Of a stretch of 47,067 nt of DNA, positions 1 through 14,530 are shown piece by piece. The translations under genes were made by a program, and so were the position numbers. The notes under the pieces were generated by a model that worked only from the letters and a program-made list of their open reading frames with translations, had not been told where the DNA came from and did not search any database. Within the stretch, counting starts at the first letter, position 1, and every line of letters starts with the position of its first letter. Source of the stretch: Dehalococcoidia bacterium. GTDB taxonomy: Bacteria; Chloroflexota; Dehalococcoidia; Lucifugimonadales; UBA3495. The stretch lies in contig JAKUQE010000022.1 of assembly GCA_022450395.1 (NCBI GenBank), forward strand, positions 1 to 47,067. Direction: 5' to 3'.

Positions 1-1626
1 CAGGGCGATGACTTTGTCGTGCTCTTCCTGCCAGTTGGTCCGGTCGACGTCGCTGCCGCCAAGAATTATGTCGGTGCCCCGTCCGGCCATGTTGGTGGAC
101 ACGGTTACCGCGCCCAAGCGTCCGGCTTGGGCCACGATTCCCGCTTCCTGCTCGTGGATCTTGGCGTTCAGGATCTGGTGGGGAATTCCCCGTCGCTTCA
201 GGCGGTCACTGAGTTGCTCAGAGGCTTCGATGGAGGTGGTGCCAATCAGTACCGGTTGCCCCTTTTCGTGCAACTCCGCAATGGAGTCGGCCGCGCTCTT
301 CCATTTGGACTCCTCGTTCTGAAAGACCAGGTCCGGCGCTTCATGACGAACCAAGGGGATATTGGTAGGAATCACGGCTACGTTTAAACGGTAGATCTTC
401 AGGAATTCGTCCGCCTCTGTGAAGGCGGTACCGGTCATTCCCGAGAGCTTCTTGTACATCCGGAAGTAGTTTTGCAGCGTTATCGTGGCGTAGGTAATGC
501 TTTCACGCTGGATCTTCAGCCCTTCCTTGGCTTCGACGGCTTGGTGAAGACCGTCGGACCAGCGCCGGCCGGGCTGAAGCCGGCCCGTGAACTCGTCGAC
601 GATGACAACCTCTCCTTCTTTGACTACGTAATCTTTGTCGCGCAGCTTGGTGATGTTGGCCGTCAAGGCGTTTTCGATGTAGTGGACCAGGTGGAAGTTC
701 TCAGGGTCGTATAGATTCCCTACCTTGCTCCACCGCTCCATCTTGCCTATCCCTTCCTGACTTAAGGAGATGGCTTTAGTCCGGTCGTCGATGGTGTAGT
801 CTTCCTCAAGTTGGAGGCGGGGCGCAAGTTTGGCAAAGGTGTAGTAGTGTTGTACCGGCTCTTCCGCCGGGCCGCTGATGATGAGAGGGGTTCGGGCTTC
901 GTCGATGAGGATATTATCCACTTCGTCAACGATGGCGAAATTCAATGCCCTCTGTACCCGTTGGGCGGCCTCCAAGGCCATGTTGTCGCGCAGGTAATCG
1001 AAGCCGAACTCGTTGTTGGTGCCATAGGTGATGTCGGAGCCATAGGCCGCGCCCCGGGTTATGGGACGCAAGAACTTGAACGACTCCTGTGCTCCCCTGG
1101 TGGCCGGCGAGGGTGTTTCGTCCATCTCGGGGTCGAAGAGATAGGCGGCGTCGTGCTGGAGACTTGCTACCGACATTCCCAGAGCATGGAAGACCGGTCC
1201 CATCCATACAGGGTCACGGCGGGCTAGGTAGTCGTTTACGGTTACGACGTGGACGCCGAGGCCGGTCAGAGCGTTTAGGTAAGCGGAAAGAGTTGACACC
1301 AGAGTTTTCCCCTCTCCGGTTTTCATCTCGGCGATCTGGCCCCGATGGAGGACCATGCCGCCGATCAGTTGGACGTCGTAGTGCCGTTGCCCCAGATTCC
1401 GCCGCGCCGCCTCCCGCACTACGGCAAAGGCTTCAGGGAGAAGATCATCCAGAGTATCCCGGCCCGATAATCGAGATTTGAACTCTTCGGTCTTGTCTCT
1501 TAACTGGCTATCGCTGAGTTTTTGGATCGAGTCTTCCAGTTCGTTGATTTTGGCGGCGATAGGGCGGAACTTCTTGACGGCCTTCTCACTGCTGTCGCCG
1601 ATCAACTTGCTTAGCACGGAAACCAT
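1..1626 (-). CDS. secA: Preprotein translocase ATPase SecA (C-terminal part cut by window edge)
   Basis: SecA is the cytoplasmic motor ATPase that drives unfolded preproteins through the SecYEG channel. The ATG at 1626 is preceded by GAGGTGG at a 7-base spacing. 542 residues are visible, whereas family members are usually 800-950, so the rest of nucleotide-binding domain 2, the helical scaffold/wing and the C-terminal tail lie beyond the left edge. Visible in order: Walker A MKTGEGKT at residues 101-108; the DEAD-type Walker B stretch [15 protein letters not shown] near residue 232; the preprotein cross-linking region with [17 protein letters not shown]; the [11 protein letters not shown] stretch; and the start of NBD2 with [12 protein letters not shown] and [10 protein letters not shown] close to the edge. 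The frame is open to base 1. It is the last visible gene of a minus-strand run after rpoB, rpoC and pyrD, 275 bases below pyrD and with its own promoter-like site. The family call is certain. Confidence 0.97.
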   Translation of the reverse strand, partial: MVSVLSKLIGDSSEKAVKKFRPIAAKINELEDSIQKLSDSQLRDKTEEFKSRLSGRDTLDDLLPEAFAVVREAARRNLGQRHYDVQLIGGMVLHRGQIAEMKTGEGKTLVSTLSAYLNALTGLGVHVVTVNDYLARRDPVWMGPVFHALGMSVASLQHDAAYLFDPEMDETPSPATRGAQESFKFLRPITRGAAYGSDITYGTNNEFGFDYLRDNMALEAAQRVQRALNFAIVDEVDNILIDEARTPLIISGPAEEPVQHYYTFAKLAPRLQLEEDYTIDDRTKAISLSQEGIGKMERWSKVGNLYDPENFHLVHYIENALTANITKLRDKDYVVKEGEVVIVDEFTGRLQPGRRWSDGLHQAVEAKEGLKIQRESITYATITLQNYFRMYKKLSGMTGTAFTEADEFLKIYRLNVAVIPTNIPLVRHEAPDLVFQNEESKWKSAADSIAELHEKGQPVLIGTTSIEASEQLSDRLKRRGIPHQILNAKIHEQEAGIVAQAGRLGAVTVSTNMAGRGTDIILGGSDVDRTNWQEEHDKVIAL

Positions 1627-1737
1627 TGAGCTACCACCTCGCTGGATGTTTTCCCGCAATCACGGCTAGACTCGCCGAAACCTCGCGGGTACGTTGGTAT
1701 CGCTTAGTATTTCGTTGGATAGATCGTTGTCTTGTTC

Positions 1738-1764
1738 ATTATATTTTAGCGAATGCTGAGCCAA
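1738..1764 (-). promoter_or_regulatory. Candidate secA promoter
   Basis: On the minus strand a perfect TATAAT (1738-1743) lies 112 bases above the secA start. The best -35 match is TTGGCT (1759-1764) with a short 15-base spacer. The -10 is convincing and the -35 and spacing are not. It lies in the 275-base gap 1627-1901 between pyrD and secA, where I see no gene. Confidence 0.35.
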
Positions 1765-1901
1765 CTTGCACACGCCGGGCTCTGGCCAGATTTAACTGGA
1801 AGCAATCGGTATGCGTGGGACGGGTTGGGGATTGCGATGGTAGCGGTCAAGATGGACGATTCGGCCGGTAATGTCACAAGGGGTTGAGCGTGAATCACCG
1901 G

Positions 1902-2858
1902 TCAAGTTCGCACGGCGCCCACCAGATCGCCGATGTCGGAAACGCCGGCTTCTCCAAGGTAAACCTTTAATTCGTCTAAGATGCGGAAAGGTGACCACAG
2001 GTCAGCAAGATTGGCGCTTCCAACCTGGACTGCGGTGGCGCCCGCCAAGAAATACTCCAATGCGTGGCTGGCGTTGAAAATGCCTCCCACGCCTATAATG
2101 GGCACATCCACCACTTGAGCCGCGCGATACACTAAAGCCAGGGCGACCGGGCGCAGGCCATGACCGGATAAGCCGCCGGTAACCGCTCCCAGTACCGGCT
2201 GCCGGGATTCTATATTGATCTGCATGGCTGGAAGGGTGTTGGATATGGTGAGGGCGTCGGCTCCGGCGCCGACAGCCGCCAGCGCGATCTCCGACACGTC
2301 GGGAACATTGGGCGCAAGTTTGGCCAGCACCGGCAACCCAGTGTTAGCCCTAACCGCGGCCACCGCGCCGGCAGTAAGGGCGGCGCTATGGCTAAAATGG
2401 GCGCCGTTTTCGATGTTGGGACAGCTTAGATTGAGTTCTATAGCCTGAAATCCGGAAACGCCTTGGGTCATCGCCGTCATCTCGCCGAACTCGGAAACGC
2501 TTTCCGCCGAAAGGCTGAGAATCATGGTGGCGTCTTGCCGGGACCATTCAGGAGCCAGGGTGGTTAGTGCCGCCTCGATCCCGGGATTGGTCAGGCCTAT
2601 TGAGTTCAGGAAGATGGACTCGCCGTCTTCCAGGGCTTCACGGTAAGACGGCGGATACCAACGGGGCTCAGGATTCCCCTCCCGGGGATGGCGCGTGACG
2701 GTTTTGGGGATGACGGCCCCCAAGAGCCCCAGGTCCATCTCCGGCGTGATACCCCGGCCGTACCCGTCGTAGCCAAATGTACCGGATGCGATTATGACCG
2801 GATTGGCTAACTTGAGATGATGGGGGTTATTGGGCGCCAGGTCCACGGATAAACCCAC
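1902..2858 (-). CDS. pyrD: Dihydroorotate dehydrogenase, class 1B catalytic subunit
   Basis: PyrD oxidises dihydroorotate to orotate in pyrimidine synthesis, using FMN. I chose the GTG at 2858 (318 residues) because AGAGGGGGG sits 4 bases before it and the protein then begins in the family manner (VGLSVDLAPNN...). An in-frame ATG at 2876 would add six residues but has no ribosome binding site. The N-terminal region carries the ANPVIIASGTFGY stretch. The active-site loop reads NLSCPNI with Cys about residue 146, and a cysteine base marks class 1 rather than the serine-using class 2. GGLSGHGLRPVALALVY is typical of the 1B subtype, and IGVGGIFNASHALEY forms the FMN phosphate site. Class 1B enzymes normally pair with the iron-sulfur flavoprotein PyrK, which is not in this window. 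It starts 69 bases below the rpoC stop, so it may be co-transcribed with the polymerase genes. Confidence 0.95.
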   Translation of the reverse strand: MGLSVDLAPNNPHHLKLANPVIIASGTFGYDGYGRGITPEMDLGLLGAVIPKTVTRHPREGNPEPRWYPPSYREALEDGESIFLNSIGLTNPGIEAALTTLAPEWSRQDATMILSLSAESVSEFGEMTAMTQGVSGFQAIELNLSCPNIENGAHFSHSAALTAGAVAAVRANTGLPVLAKLAPNVPDVSEIALAAVGAGADALTISNTLPAMQINIESRQPVLGAVTGGLSGHGLRPVALALVYRAAQVVDVPIIGVGGIFNASHALEYFLAGATAVQVGSANLADLWSPFRILDELKVYLGEAGVSDIGDLVGAVRT

Positions 2859-2927
2859 GTTACCCCCCTCTATCATTTTCGCGATTCCGATCTGATCGCA
2901 GGACGCGCCACCGTTTCCGGGGCTTAT

Positions 2928-7108
<4,181 letters not shown>

Positions 7109-7109
<1 letters not shown>

Positions 7110-10100
7110 TAATCTGCCTCCAGCGGCTGATAAACCTCGGTGTCGTCGGCTATTCCTTGCGTCAACGGTGGCCGAACGTCCTCGTTCAACAACTCGACCG
7201 CGAGGCCGAGACTCTGAAGTTCTTTCAAAAGTACGTTGAATGACTCCGGAATTCCGGGTTGGCCGATCGGTTCTCCCTTAACGATCGCCTCGTAAGTTTT
7301 TACGCGGCCCGCCACATCGTCGGATTTGACCGTCAGTACCTCTTGCAGGTTGTAGGCCGCGCTGTATGCTTCCAGTGCCCAGACCTCCATCTCACCGAAC
7401 CGCTGCCCGCCAAATTGAGCTTTCCCGCCCAGCGGCTGTTGGGTGATCATGGAGTAGGGGCCAGTGGACCGGGCGTGGATCTTGTCTTCCACTAAGTGGA
7501 TGAGCTTTAACATATAGATTGTACCTACAGTGACTAGTTGGTCGAAGTTTTCACCAGAACGTCCGTCGAACAACTCAAACTTGCCAAAGGTGGGAGGAGC
7601 CATGCGCTGTTCCCGATGAACCCGCAATGCGGTGTTGCGCATCTCTTCCAATGATTGGCCGGTGGGGTCTTCGCCGGCCTCTTCTTTAAGCCATAGGCGA
7701 AGGCACGCTTCCTGAGCTTCTCCTCGGAGTTCCGTGTCGAATATGCGCTTGGCATCGTATCCCTGCTCCGTCAGCCAGGCATCTAGCTTCACCTTATCAA
7801 TGTTGGGTGACCCTTCCGACGGTCCCATGTCGATTGCTTGGGCCCGCTGAGCGAACCATGCCCGGGCCAAGGCATCTTCTATTGAGTCGTCTTTGGCGCC
7901 GTCGAACACCGGAGTGTAGGCTTTAAAGTTGAGCACCTTCGCCGCCCAGCCCAAGTGGGTTTCCAACACCTGACCCAGGTTCATGCGGGAAGGCACACCT
8001 ATGGGGTTCAGAATGATGTCCACCGGGGTTCCATCGGCCATGTAAGGCATGTCCTCTTCCGGCAGGATCCGGGCTACTACACCTTTGTTGCCGTGGCGTC
8101 CGGCCATCTTGTCGCCCACGGATATTTTCCGGGTCTGAGCTATCCACACTCTCACGGCTTCGTTGACGCCGGGTGGCAGGTCATCCCGGTTGCTCCGGTT
8201 CAGGACCTTGACTTCGATCACTTTACCTCGTTCCCCGTGGGGAACCCGCAGAGAAGTGTCCTTCACGTCGCGGGATTTTTCTCCAAATATGGCCCGTAGC
8301 AGCTTCTCTTCGGCCGTTAGCTCGGTCTCGCCCTTAGGCGTGACTTTGCCAACCAGGATGTCTCCCGGTCCGACGTCTGCGCCGATACGGATAATGCCCC
8401 GCTCGTCCAGGTCCCGGAGGCTGATTTCTCCAACGTTGGGGATATCCCGGGTGATCTCCTCGGGACCTAACTTGGTTTCCCGGGCTTCCATCTCGTGTTT
8501 TTCGATGTGAGTGGAGGTGAAGTAATCGTCCTTTACCATACGCTCACTGAGGATGATAGCGTCTTCGTAGTTGTAACCCTCCCAGGACATGAAGGCGACC
8601 AAAACGTTTTGACCCAAGGCCAAATCACCGTTCTCGGTTGACCAACTGTCGGCCAGAACTCCGCCCTCGTCTACGATGTCTCCCCGGGCGACTGTGGGGC
8701 GCTGGTCGAAACAGGTGCCCTGATTGGTGCGGGCAAACTTGATAAGGTGGTGGCTGTGCTCAGTTCCTTCCACGTCGGTTACGATGATGTCCCTCCCGGT
8801 AACGGAAGAAACCACACCCGCAACCGAGGACAAGACCACTTGGCCGCTGTCCCGGGCTACCCGGCCTTCAATTCCGGTTCCGATAAGTGGCGCTTGGGGA
8901 CGGAGCAGGGGCACGGCCTGCCGTTGCATGTTGGAACCCATCAACGCCCGGTTGGCGTCGTCGTGTTCCAAGAAGGGTATCAAGGCCGCCGACACACTCA
9001 TGATCTGCATGGGCGACACGTCCATCAGATCCACCGAGTCGGGGGAGTCTTGCATGTATTCCTCACCCACCCGGAGTTCGACCCGGTTGTCGGCAAACTG
9101 ATTCAATTTGTCCAGTACTGAGTTCGCCTGGGCTACCCGGTATCTTTCCTCTTGGTCGGCCGACAGATAAAGGATGTCTTCATCTGTGTTGCCGACGAAG
9201 GGACGTACGTCGATGATCGTCCCCTCGGGAAGTTGGTTCAAGGCGGCGATCCTATTCGCGCCGATGGCCCGTCCCTTGTTGACGATCGCTTTGCCTTCCG
9301 TGTCCAACACCGTTTTAGTAACGGTGCGTCCTTTCAGGTCGGGTGAGTCACTGGGCAGGGTCTTATACACACGGCGATAGGGAGATTCTATGAAGCCATA
9401 TGGGTTGATCCGGGCGTAAGATGCCAGGGAGCTGAGCAGGCCGATGTTGGGACCTTCAGGGGTTTCGATGGGGCAGATCCGCCCGTAGTGGGAAAAGTGG
9501 ACGTCCCTCACGTCGAACCCGGCTCGTTCTCTGGATAATCCTCCCGGCCCCAAGGCCGACAATCGCCGCTTGTGAGTCAATTCAGCCAGCGGGTTGGTCT
9601 GGTCCATGAACTGGGACAATTGGGAGCCACCGAAGAATTCTCTAACAGCGGCCACCACCGGGCGTATGTTAACCAAGCCCTGGGGAGCCGCCGCTTCCGG
9701 GTCCACCAGAGTCATTTTCTCTTTGACCATCCGCTCCATTCGCAGCAGGCCCACGCGCACCTGGTTCTGCACCAGTTCGCCTACGGCCCGTACACGGCGG
9801 TTGCCCAAATGGTCGATGTCGTCGGGTTTTCCGTCGCCATGATTGATCCGGATAATGTGGCGGATGACCGACACTACGTCATCCACGGTCAGCGTCATCA
9901 GTTCCGAGTTGTCTGTTTGGCTCAAACGCCGGTTAAGCTTGTACCGGCCTACCCGGCCCAGGTCGTAGCGGCGGGCAACGAAGAATAGGTTGCGTATCAG
10001 ATTACGGGAGTTCTCCAAGCTGGGGGGCTCACCAGGCCGCAACCGGCGGTAAAACTCAATCTGGGCGTTGGCTATCCGCTTGGCTTGGTCAACGTCGTAC

Positions 10101-10885
10101 TCGTCGTCCGGGTGCAGCCAATCCCAAAGAGCGCGCAGGTCATCCTCTTTGTAGGAAAGTTCCTTGGTTTCGACCACCGGGTCCTTGTCCAGCGTGGACT
10201 TGATGTACTGGTGGTTTTCGTCTGTGTCCACGTCGGCGAACATCTCTAAGATGGTGTCGTCGGAAGCGATGCCCAGGGCGCGCAGGAAGGTGGTGGCTGA
10301 AACTTTGCGTTTGCGGTCGACTTTGACCGACAATACATCCTTGGCGCTGGTTTCAAACTCCAGCCAAGCGCCTCTGGAAGGAATCAGCTTGGCGTAACAC
10401 AGGTTTCTGTTGCTAGCGGCATTTCGTTCGTAGACAAAGTAGATACCGGGAGACCGGACCAACTGGCTGACGACCACACGTTCGGCGCCGTTGATGATAA
10501 AGGTGCCGTTGGGCGTCATCATGGGGATGTCCCCCATGAAGATCTCCTGCTCTTTAATCTCCCCCGTTTCCTTCATCACCAGACGGGTCTTTACGTAAAG
10601 AGGCTGGGAAAAGGTGATCTCCCGCTCTTTGCACTCCTGGGGTGAGTACTTGGGAGATCGGAAATAATGCTCGGCAAAATGTAGTTCGTACTTTTTGCCG
10701 GTGTAATCAGCGATGGGGGAGATCTCTTCATAGACTTCCCGCAAAGCATCGGTCCTGAACCATTCGTATGATTGAAGCTGGCTTTGGATCAGATTGGGTA
10801 CATCCAAGACTTGAGGGATTCGGGCGTAGTTCTTGACTTCACGAGGCGACAACGTAGTACCGTTCTGCGTAGCAGAAACTACCAT
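7109..10885 (-). CDS. rpoB: DNA-directed RNA polymerase subunit beta
   Basis: RpoB is the beta subunit of RNA polymerase. The ATG at 10885 is chosen because AAGGAGAA lies 5 bases upstream. The frame stays open to 10942, but that extension is Arg/Pro-rich, non-conserved and has no ribosome site. This gives 1258 residues. Landmarks: the rifampicin region [20 protein letters not shown] continuing into [11 protein letters not shown] (about 420-450), with the usual sensitive residues at the Asp, His and Ser positions; [26 protein letters not shown] near 922; and [19 protein letters not shown] near the C terminus. Its stop overlaps the rpoC start. The usual upstream rplJ-rplL ribosomal genes are absent: a divergent MFS transporter lies directly upstream. 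A consensus promoter at 11020-11047 fits a leader of about 125 bases. Confidence 0.99.
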
Positions 10886-11019
10886 TCTAGTTCTCCTTCG
10901 AATGACTGGAACCGGTCGGCCAGGCGGCCAGAATCGGGGCAAAAAAAGGTGCAGAATCGCCGAGGTCGTTTGGGGAAATTACGAAAATCGCTGGTTGAGG
11001 CATACGTCGGTAACCTTTG

Positions 11020-11047
11020 ATTATACTCTTGGCTAGAGTATTGTCAA
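11020..11047 (-). promoter_or_regulatory. rpoBC promoter (consensus sigma-70 type)
   Basis: On the minus strand a perfect -35 TTGACA (11042-11047) is separated by 16 bases from a perfect -10 TATAAT (11020-11025). It points at rpoB, whose ATG at 10885 would follow a leader of roughly 125 bases. It is the best-matching promoter in the window, as expected for a heavily transcribed housekeeping operon. Confidence 0.75.
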
Positions 11048-11056
11048 GCACAAATC

Positions 11057-11095
11057 GCATTGATTGTCAATGCATTTCCAGGGTCAAATCTGGAA
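11057..11095. promoter_or_regulatory. Two adjacent palindromes in the rpoB / MFS divergent region
   Basis: GCATTGATTGTCAATGC (11057-11073) is a perfect 7-base inverted repeat around TTG. Two bases further on, TTCCAG (11076-11081) and CTGGAA (11090-11095) form a 6-base inverted repeat with an 8-base spacer. Both lie just upstream of the rpoB -35 and between the two divergent genes, so they could be operators for either. A perfect 10-base palindrome ATTCATGAAT follows at 11141-11150. No regulator is identified. A TTGACA at 11104-11109 faces the transporter but lacks a good -10. Confidence 0.4.
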
Positions 11096-11170
11096 TAAAA
11101 CTATTGACATAGTATCATCCTGAGTCCAGCATTGTTGATGATTCATGAATAGCTGGAACCATCACCCCGT

Positions 11171-12562
11171 ATGTTAAATCTCGACCTCCACCCCAGCCGG
11201 TTGGCCGTGGGAAACGTAGTCATACACTACGCTTGGGTCATAGTTTTCGTGGCTGCCGCCATGCGTCTCAGCGCCTCCGCCGTGCGCACTTCCTTCGCGA
11301 TCCTAGTTCCCCGGTTAGTTGAAACGTTTGGCTGGAGCCACGGTATGATTGGCTTCGGCTTGGCCCTCCAATGGGCCTTCTCCGGAATATTTGGACCGGC
11401 AGCAGGATGGCTTGGCGACCGCTACGGCATCCGCCGGACCATGTTGCTAGGCGCTTTGGTGTTCACCGCCGCAATGGTGTTAACCAGCCGCATGACGGAG
11501 CTTTGGCAATTCTACGCCTATTATGGCGTCTTGCTCAGCTTGGCTCTGGCCATTTTCCAGGTTCCTTTGACGGCGGCGGTGACGTTGTGGTTTCAAAAGA
11601 ATTTGGGCCTGGGTATGGGGATTCTGCAAGCGTCTCAAGGAATGGGTCCTTTGGTGCTTGTTCCAGTGGTGTTGCTCATCATCAGTTGGTTCGGGAGTTC
11701 TGAATCGGGTCTGATGATCAACTCATGGGTCACCGGGATTCAAGCTGAGGGACAGGATGCCGGACTTCGCGCGGCTTTCTGGGTGACCGGCATCGCCGGA
11801 GGTTTGGCTCTGGTCGTTTTTGTCAAGTTTTTCTATGACGAACCAGCGCAGATCGGGCTGAGGCCTTACGGGGCTACCGGAAACGAGCCTATCCGGCGGG
11901 TACAGCATGGGGAAACCGCTCAGATTAGGACCCAAGTATTTCTACGTCAGGCCAGGCAAACCAGCGCGTTTTGGAACCTTATCGGGATCCATTTTTGGGG
12001 ATGCGCCGGCCATGCCATCCTGATGTTGTTCCTTGTCGCGATCGCAGAGGAGCGGGGACTGTCCAAAGGGTCCGCAGCCGGCGTCTTCGTGGTTATGTCC
12101 GTGCTCAGCACCCTTACCAGGTTTGGTGTTCCCATCGCCGCCGACCGCTTTGGCAGCAAGGGCGTCATGGCCGTATGCTTTTTCATGCAGTGCGTTCCTC
12201 TTATCCTCCTCTTTTTCGCCCATGACGCTTGGATGTTCTATCTGTTCGCCGTATTATTCGGCATCGGATTGGGTGGGGAAATGAGTGCTTTCCCAATCAT
12301 CAACCGCCAATACTATGGTAGCGCGCCCATTGGGACCACCTACGGCTGGCAGATGATGGGGGCGGGAATCGGCATGGCGGCCGGAGCCGTGATCGGTGGA
12401 GTGCTGAGGAATCTCACTGGGGACTTTAACGTGACGATCCTGGCATCTTTCACTCTGAGTGCCATCGGGATCGCCGGGATCTATCTTTTGCCCAGTACGT
12501 CTCACCACCTGCTCCCCGACTGGGAGGAAGCCCTGCCCCAAGAGGCGCGTTCTTCTGCCTGA
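11171..12562 (+). CDS. Major facilitator superfamily transporter
   Basis: A predicted 12-helix inner-membrane secondary transporter of 463 residues, the usual MFS length. The first half contains the loop 2-3 signature GDRYGIRRTMLLGA (about residues 83-96) after helix 2, and the second half repeats a related motif, AADRFGSKGVMAV. A longer hydrophilic central loop (roughly residues 220-260) divides the halves. The overall look resembles the oxalate/formate and monocarboxylate-type MFS branch, but the substrate cannot be read from sequence. No clear ribosome site precedes the ATG, so the exact start is uncertain. The amidohydrolase 94 bases downstream on the same strand suggests uptake of an amide, hydantoin or pyrimidine-like compound, which is inference. 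Confidence 0.85.
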   Translation: MLNLDLHPSRLAVGNVVIHYAWVIVFVAAAMRLSASAVRTSFAILVPRLVETFGWSHGMIGFGLALQWAFSGIFGPAAGWLGDRYGIRRTMLLGALVFTAAMVLTSRMTELWQFYAYYGVLLSLALAIFQVPLTAAVTLWFQKNLGLGMGILQASQGMGPLVLVPVVLLIISWFGSSESGLMINSWVTGIQAEGQDAGLRAAFWVTGIAGGLALVVFVKFFYDEPAQIGLRPYGATGNEPIRRVQHGETAQIRTQVFLRQARQTSAFWNLIGIHFWGCAGHAILMLFLVAIAEERGLSKGSAAGVFVVMSVLSTLTRFGVPIAADRFGSKGVMAVCFFMQCVPLILLFFAHDAWMFYLFAVLFGIGLGGEMSAFPIINRQYYGSAPIGTTYGWQMMGAGIGMAAGAVIGGVLRNLTGDFNVTILASFTLSAIGIAGIYLLPSTSHHLLPDWEEALPQEARSSA

Positions 12563-12656
12563 ATCGACCGCTGTTGCATGGCCTGGTAAGCTCGTGAGAT
12601 TGACCGTGGCTGTTTGGATTGTGACGAACATAAACATGACATAAGGAGGTCTGTTG

Positions 12657-14081
12657 ATGCTAGACCTGATGATTCGTGGAGGCCAGGTTGTTACCCCATG
12701 GGGTGTCGGCGATTGGGACATCGCGGTCCAAGGGGAGAAGATCGTCGCGGTGGCCGCTCCAGGCACCATCACCGATGATGTTGGTAGGATCATCGATGCC
12801 GCCGGAAAAATCGTGATTCCAGGTGGAATCGAGCCCCACGCGCACATCGCCGCCCCAATCATGGGACACGGGGACCTGACCACAGCTCCTCCGGATCAAG
12901 TAAGCCGGGCAGCCCTGTTCGGCGGTACTACCACGTTGATGGACTTCGCTATCCAGTGGCCCGGCATCGACATCAACCAGGCGATACAGGAACGCACGTC
13001 GGTTTGGCGAGGCAACTCCTACGCGGACTACGCCCACCATCTGATGATGTTGGGGGCCATTCCGGACAACATACTGGGTCAGCTAGCCGAGCATGTTCAA
13101 GATGGATTCGCCAGCGTCAAGATTTTCACCACCAATATCCGCCCGCCGGCCATGTCCGGGGAACCCCGGATGGTGGGCACGGGTCACCTGCATGACCTGA
13201 TGGAGACGATTCAACGGTTGGGCGCGATGCTGCTCGTCCACTCGGAAGACGACGACATGGTCCAGCACATGTACCGCAAGCTGACTGAGGAAGAGCGCAC
13301 CGAGTGGTGGAACATGCCGCTGGTCCACAGCAACGAGTCCGAGGACGTGTCATTCCGGCGGGTTTTGCGGGTGGCCGAATGGACCGGCTCACCGGTGTAT
13401 TTCGTCCACGTCTCCGCCAAGCAGGGGGTGGACGCGATCGCCGAGGCGCGGGCCAAGGGCATGCCGGTCTACGGCGAAACACTGCACAACTACTGCTGCT
13501 TCAGCTCGGATAATTACCGGGAAGAGAATGGCATGAAGTACCACACCTATCCTTCATTGAAGTCCGAAGAGGACCGGCAGATGCTATGGAAGGGCATCGT
13601 CGACGGTGGCTTGCACACCATGGCCACTGATGAGTACTGTACATCCTGGGACGTTAAGATCGAGGGCCGAACCATCTCCGACGTCACCGGAGGGCATAAC
13701 GGCGCCGAGACGCGGGTCGGCATAACCTATAGCGAAGGGGTTTCCAAGCGGGGCATGTCCTTGCAGCGGTTCGTCGACGTGACCTCGGCCAACGCCGCCA
13801 AGATCATGGGTCTGTATCCCCAAAAGGGAGTGATCGCTCCGGGCAGTGACGCCGATATAGTTCTGATCGATCCCAGCATCAAGAAGCGCTTAACCGGCGA
13901 CGACTTCCACATCACCGATTACAGCATCTGGGACGGTTTTGATATCGAAGGCTGGCCGGTGATGACCATCCTGAGAGGCGCCGTGGCGGTGGAGGATGGC
14001 GAATTCAAAGCCACACTGGGCGGCGGCAAATTCCTGACACGTAAGGTGGACCAACAGATCGTTAATAAGCCGGGGTGTTAG
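12657..14081 (+). CDS. Dihydropyrimidinase / hydantoinase-like amidohydrolase
   Basis: A member of the cyclic amidohydrolase family that opens hydantoin or dihydropyrimidine rings. The ATG at 12657 follows AAGGAGGT at 6 bases (a TTG one codon earlier is less likely). The 474 residues carry a binuclear-metal site: His61 and His63 in EPHAHI, the candidate carbamylated Lys155 in SVKIFTT, His195 in LLVHSEDD, His251 in YFVHVSA, and Asp325 in MATDEYCTS. After the Asp, family members usually have His (DH); here it is Glu (DE), so substrate handling may differ from classical hydantoinase. The C-terminal GVIAPGSDADIVLIDP returns to the small beta domain typical of the family. The upstream MFS transporter is a plausible partner. 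The exact substrate is unknown. Confidence 0.87.
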   Translation: MLDLMIRGGQVVTPWGVGDWDIAVQGEKIVAVAAPGTITDDVGRIIDAAGKIVIPGGIEPHAHIAAPIMGHGDLTTAPPDQVSRAALFGGTTTLMDFAIQWPGIDINQAIQERTSVWRGNSYADYAHHLMMLGAIPDNILGQLAEHVQDGFASVKIFTTNIRPPAMSGEPRMVGTGHLHDLMETIQRLGAMLLVHSEDDDMVQHMYRKLTEEERTEWWNMPLVHSNESEDVSFRRVLRVAEWTGSPVYFVHVSAKQGVDAIAEARAKGMPVYGETLHNYCCFSSDNYREENGMKYHTYPSLKSEEDRQMLWKGIVDGGLHTMATDEYCTSWDVKIEGRTISDVTGGHNGAETRVGITYSEGVSKRGMSLQRFVDVTSANAAKIMGLYPQKGVIAPGSDADIVLIDPSIKKRLTGDDFHITDYSIWDGFDIEGWPVMTILRGAVAVEDGEFKATLGGGKFLTRKVDQQIVNKPGC

Positions 14082-14120
14082 GCCCTCACCCCCAGCCCCT
14101 CTCCCACAGGGAGAGGGGTG
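14082..14120. repeat. Palindromic intergenic repeat, left copy
   Basis: Begins GCCCTCACCCC, then a perfect hairpin: CCCCTCTCCC (14096-14105), loop ACA, GGGAGAGGGG (14109-14118). It follows the amidohydrolase stop directly. The copy at 14531-14577 is in opposite orientation, so the pair frames the DUF559 gene. It has no T-tract, so it is a REP-like element rather than a clear terminator. Confidence 0.7.
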
Positions 14121-14156
14121 CCGTAGATAAGAGCGTAGGATAACTAGGAATCCATT

Positions 14157-14522
14157 ATGGTGGAAAAGGCTCATACTCCGAAATATGTGCCGGGTTTGGC
14201 CCGTCGGTTGCGCACGAACTCAACTGGGGAGGAGGCCGTGATATGGGCTGCCTTGCGCAACCGGAAGCTGGACGGCGCCAAATTCCGCCGCCAACATCCT
14301 TTGGGACGATACATAGCGGATTTCTATTGCCACGAAGCCCTATTGGTTATTGAGCTTGATGGCGGTGTCCATGACGATGCATCTCAGGTGGAATACGACC
14401 TGGTGAGGCAGAAAGAGATTGAAGAAAGAGGCCTCACCGTCCTCAGGATAAAGAATGACGAAGTAATTGAGAGTTTGTCCGCTACACTTGATAAAATCGC
14501 CGATGTACTAAACAAACAATAG
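14157..14522 (+). CDS. DUF559 family protein (Vsr/PD-(D/E)XK endonuclease-like)
   Basis: A 121-residue protein matching the DUF559 family, which is related to very-short-patch-repair endonucleases. The typical order is present: an N-terminal helix of the LARRLRTNSTGEEAVIWAAL type; the FRRQHPLGRYIADFY strand; then LLVIELDGGVHD (about residues 62-73), whose acidic residues with Asp55 resemble a PD-(D/E)XK core; and a C-terminal strand with LTVLRIKNDEVIES. Nuclease activity is known for relatives such as Vsr but is not demonstrated for DUF559. The ribosome site is weak (AGGAA). The gene sits alone between two inverted copies of a palindromic repeat, an arrangement recalling repeat-associated mobile or domesticated genes. 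Confidence 0.85.
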   Translation: MVEKAHTPKYVPGLARRLRTNSTGEEAVIWAALRNRKLDGAKFRRQHPLGRYIADFYCHEALLVIELDGGVHDDASQVEYDLVRQKEIEERGLTVLRIKNDEVIESLSATLDKIADVLNKQ

Positions 14523-14530
14523 CCAGCCAT

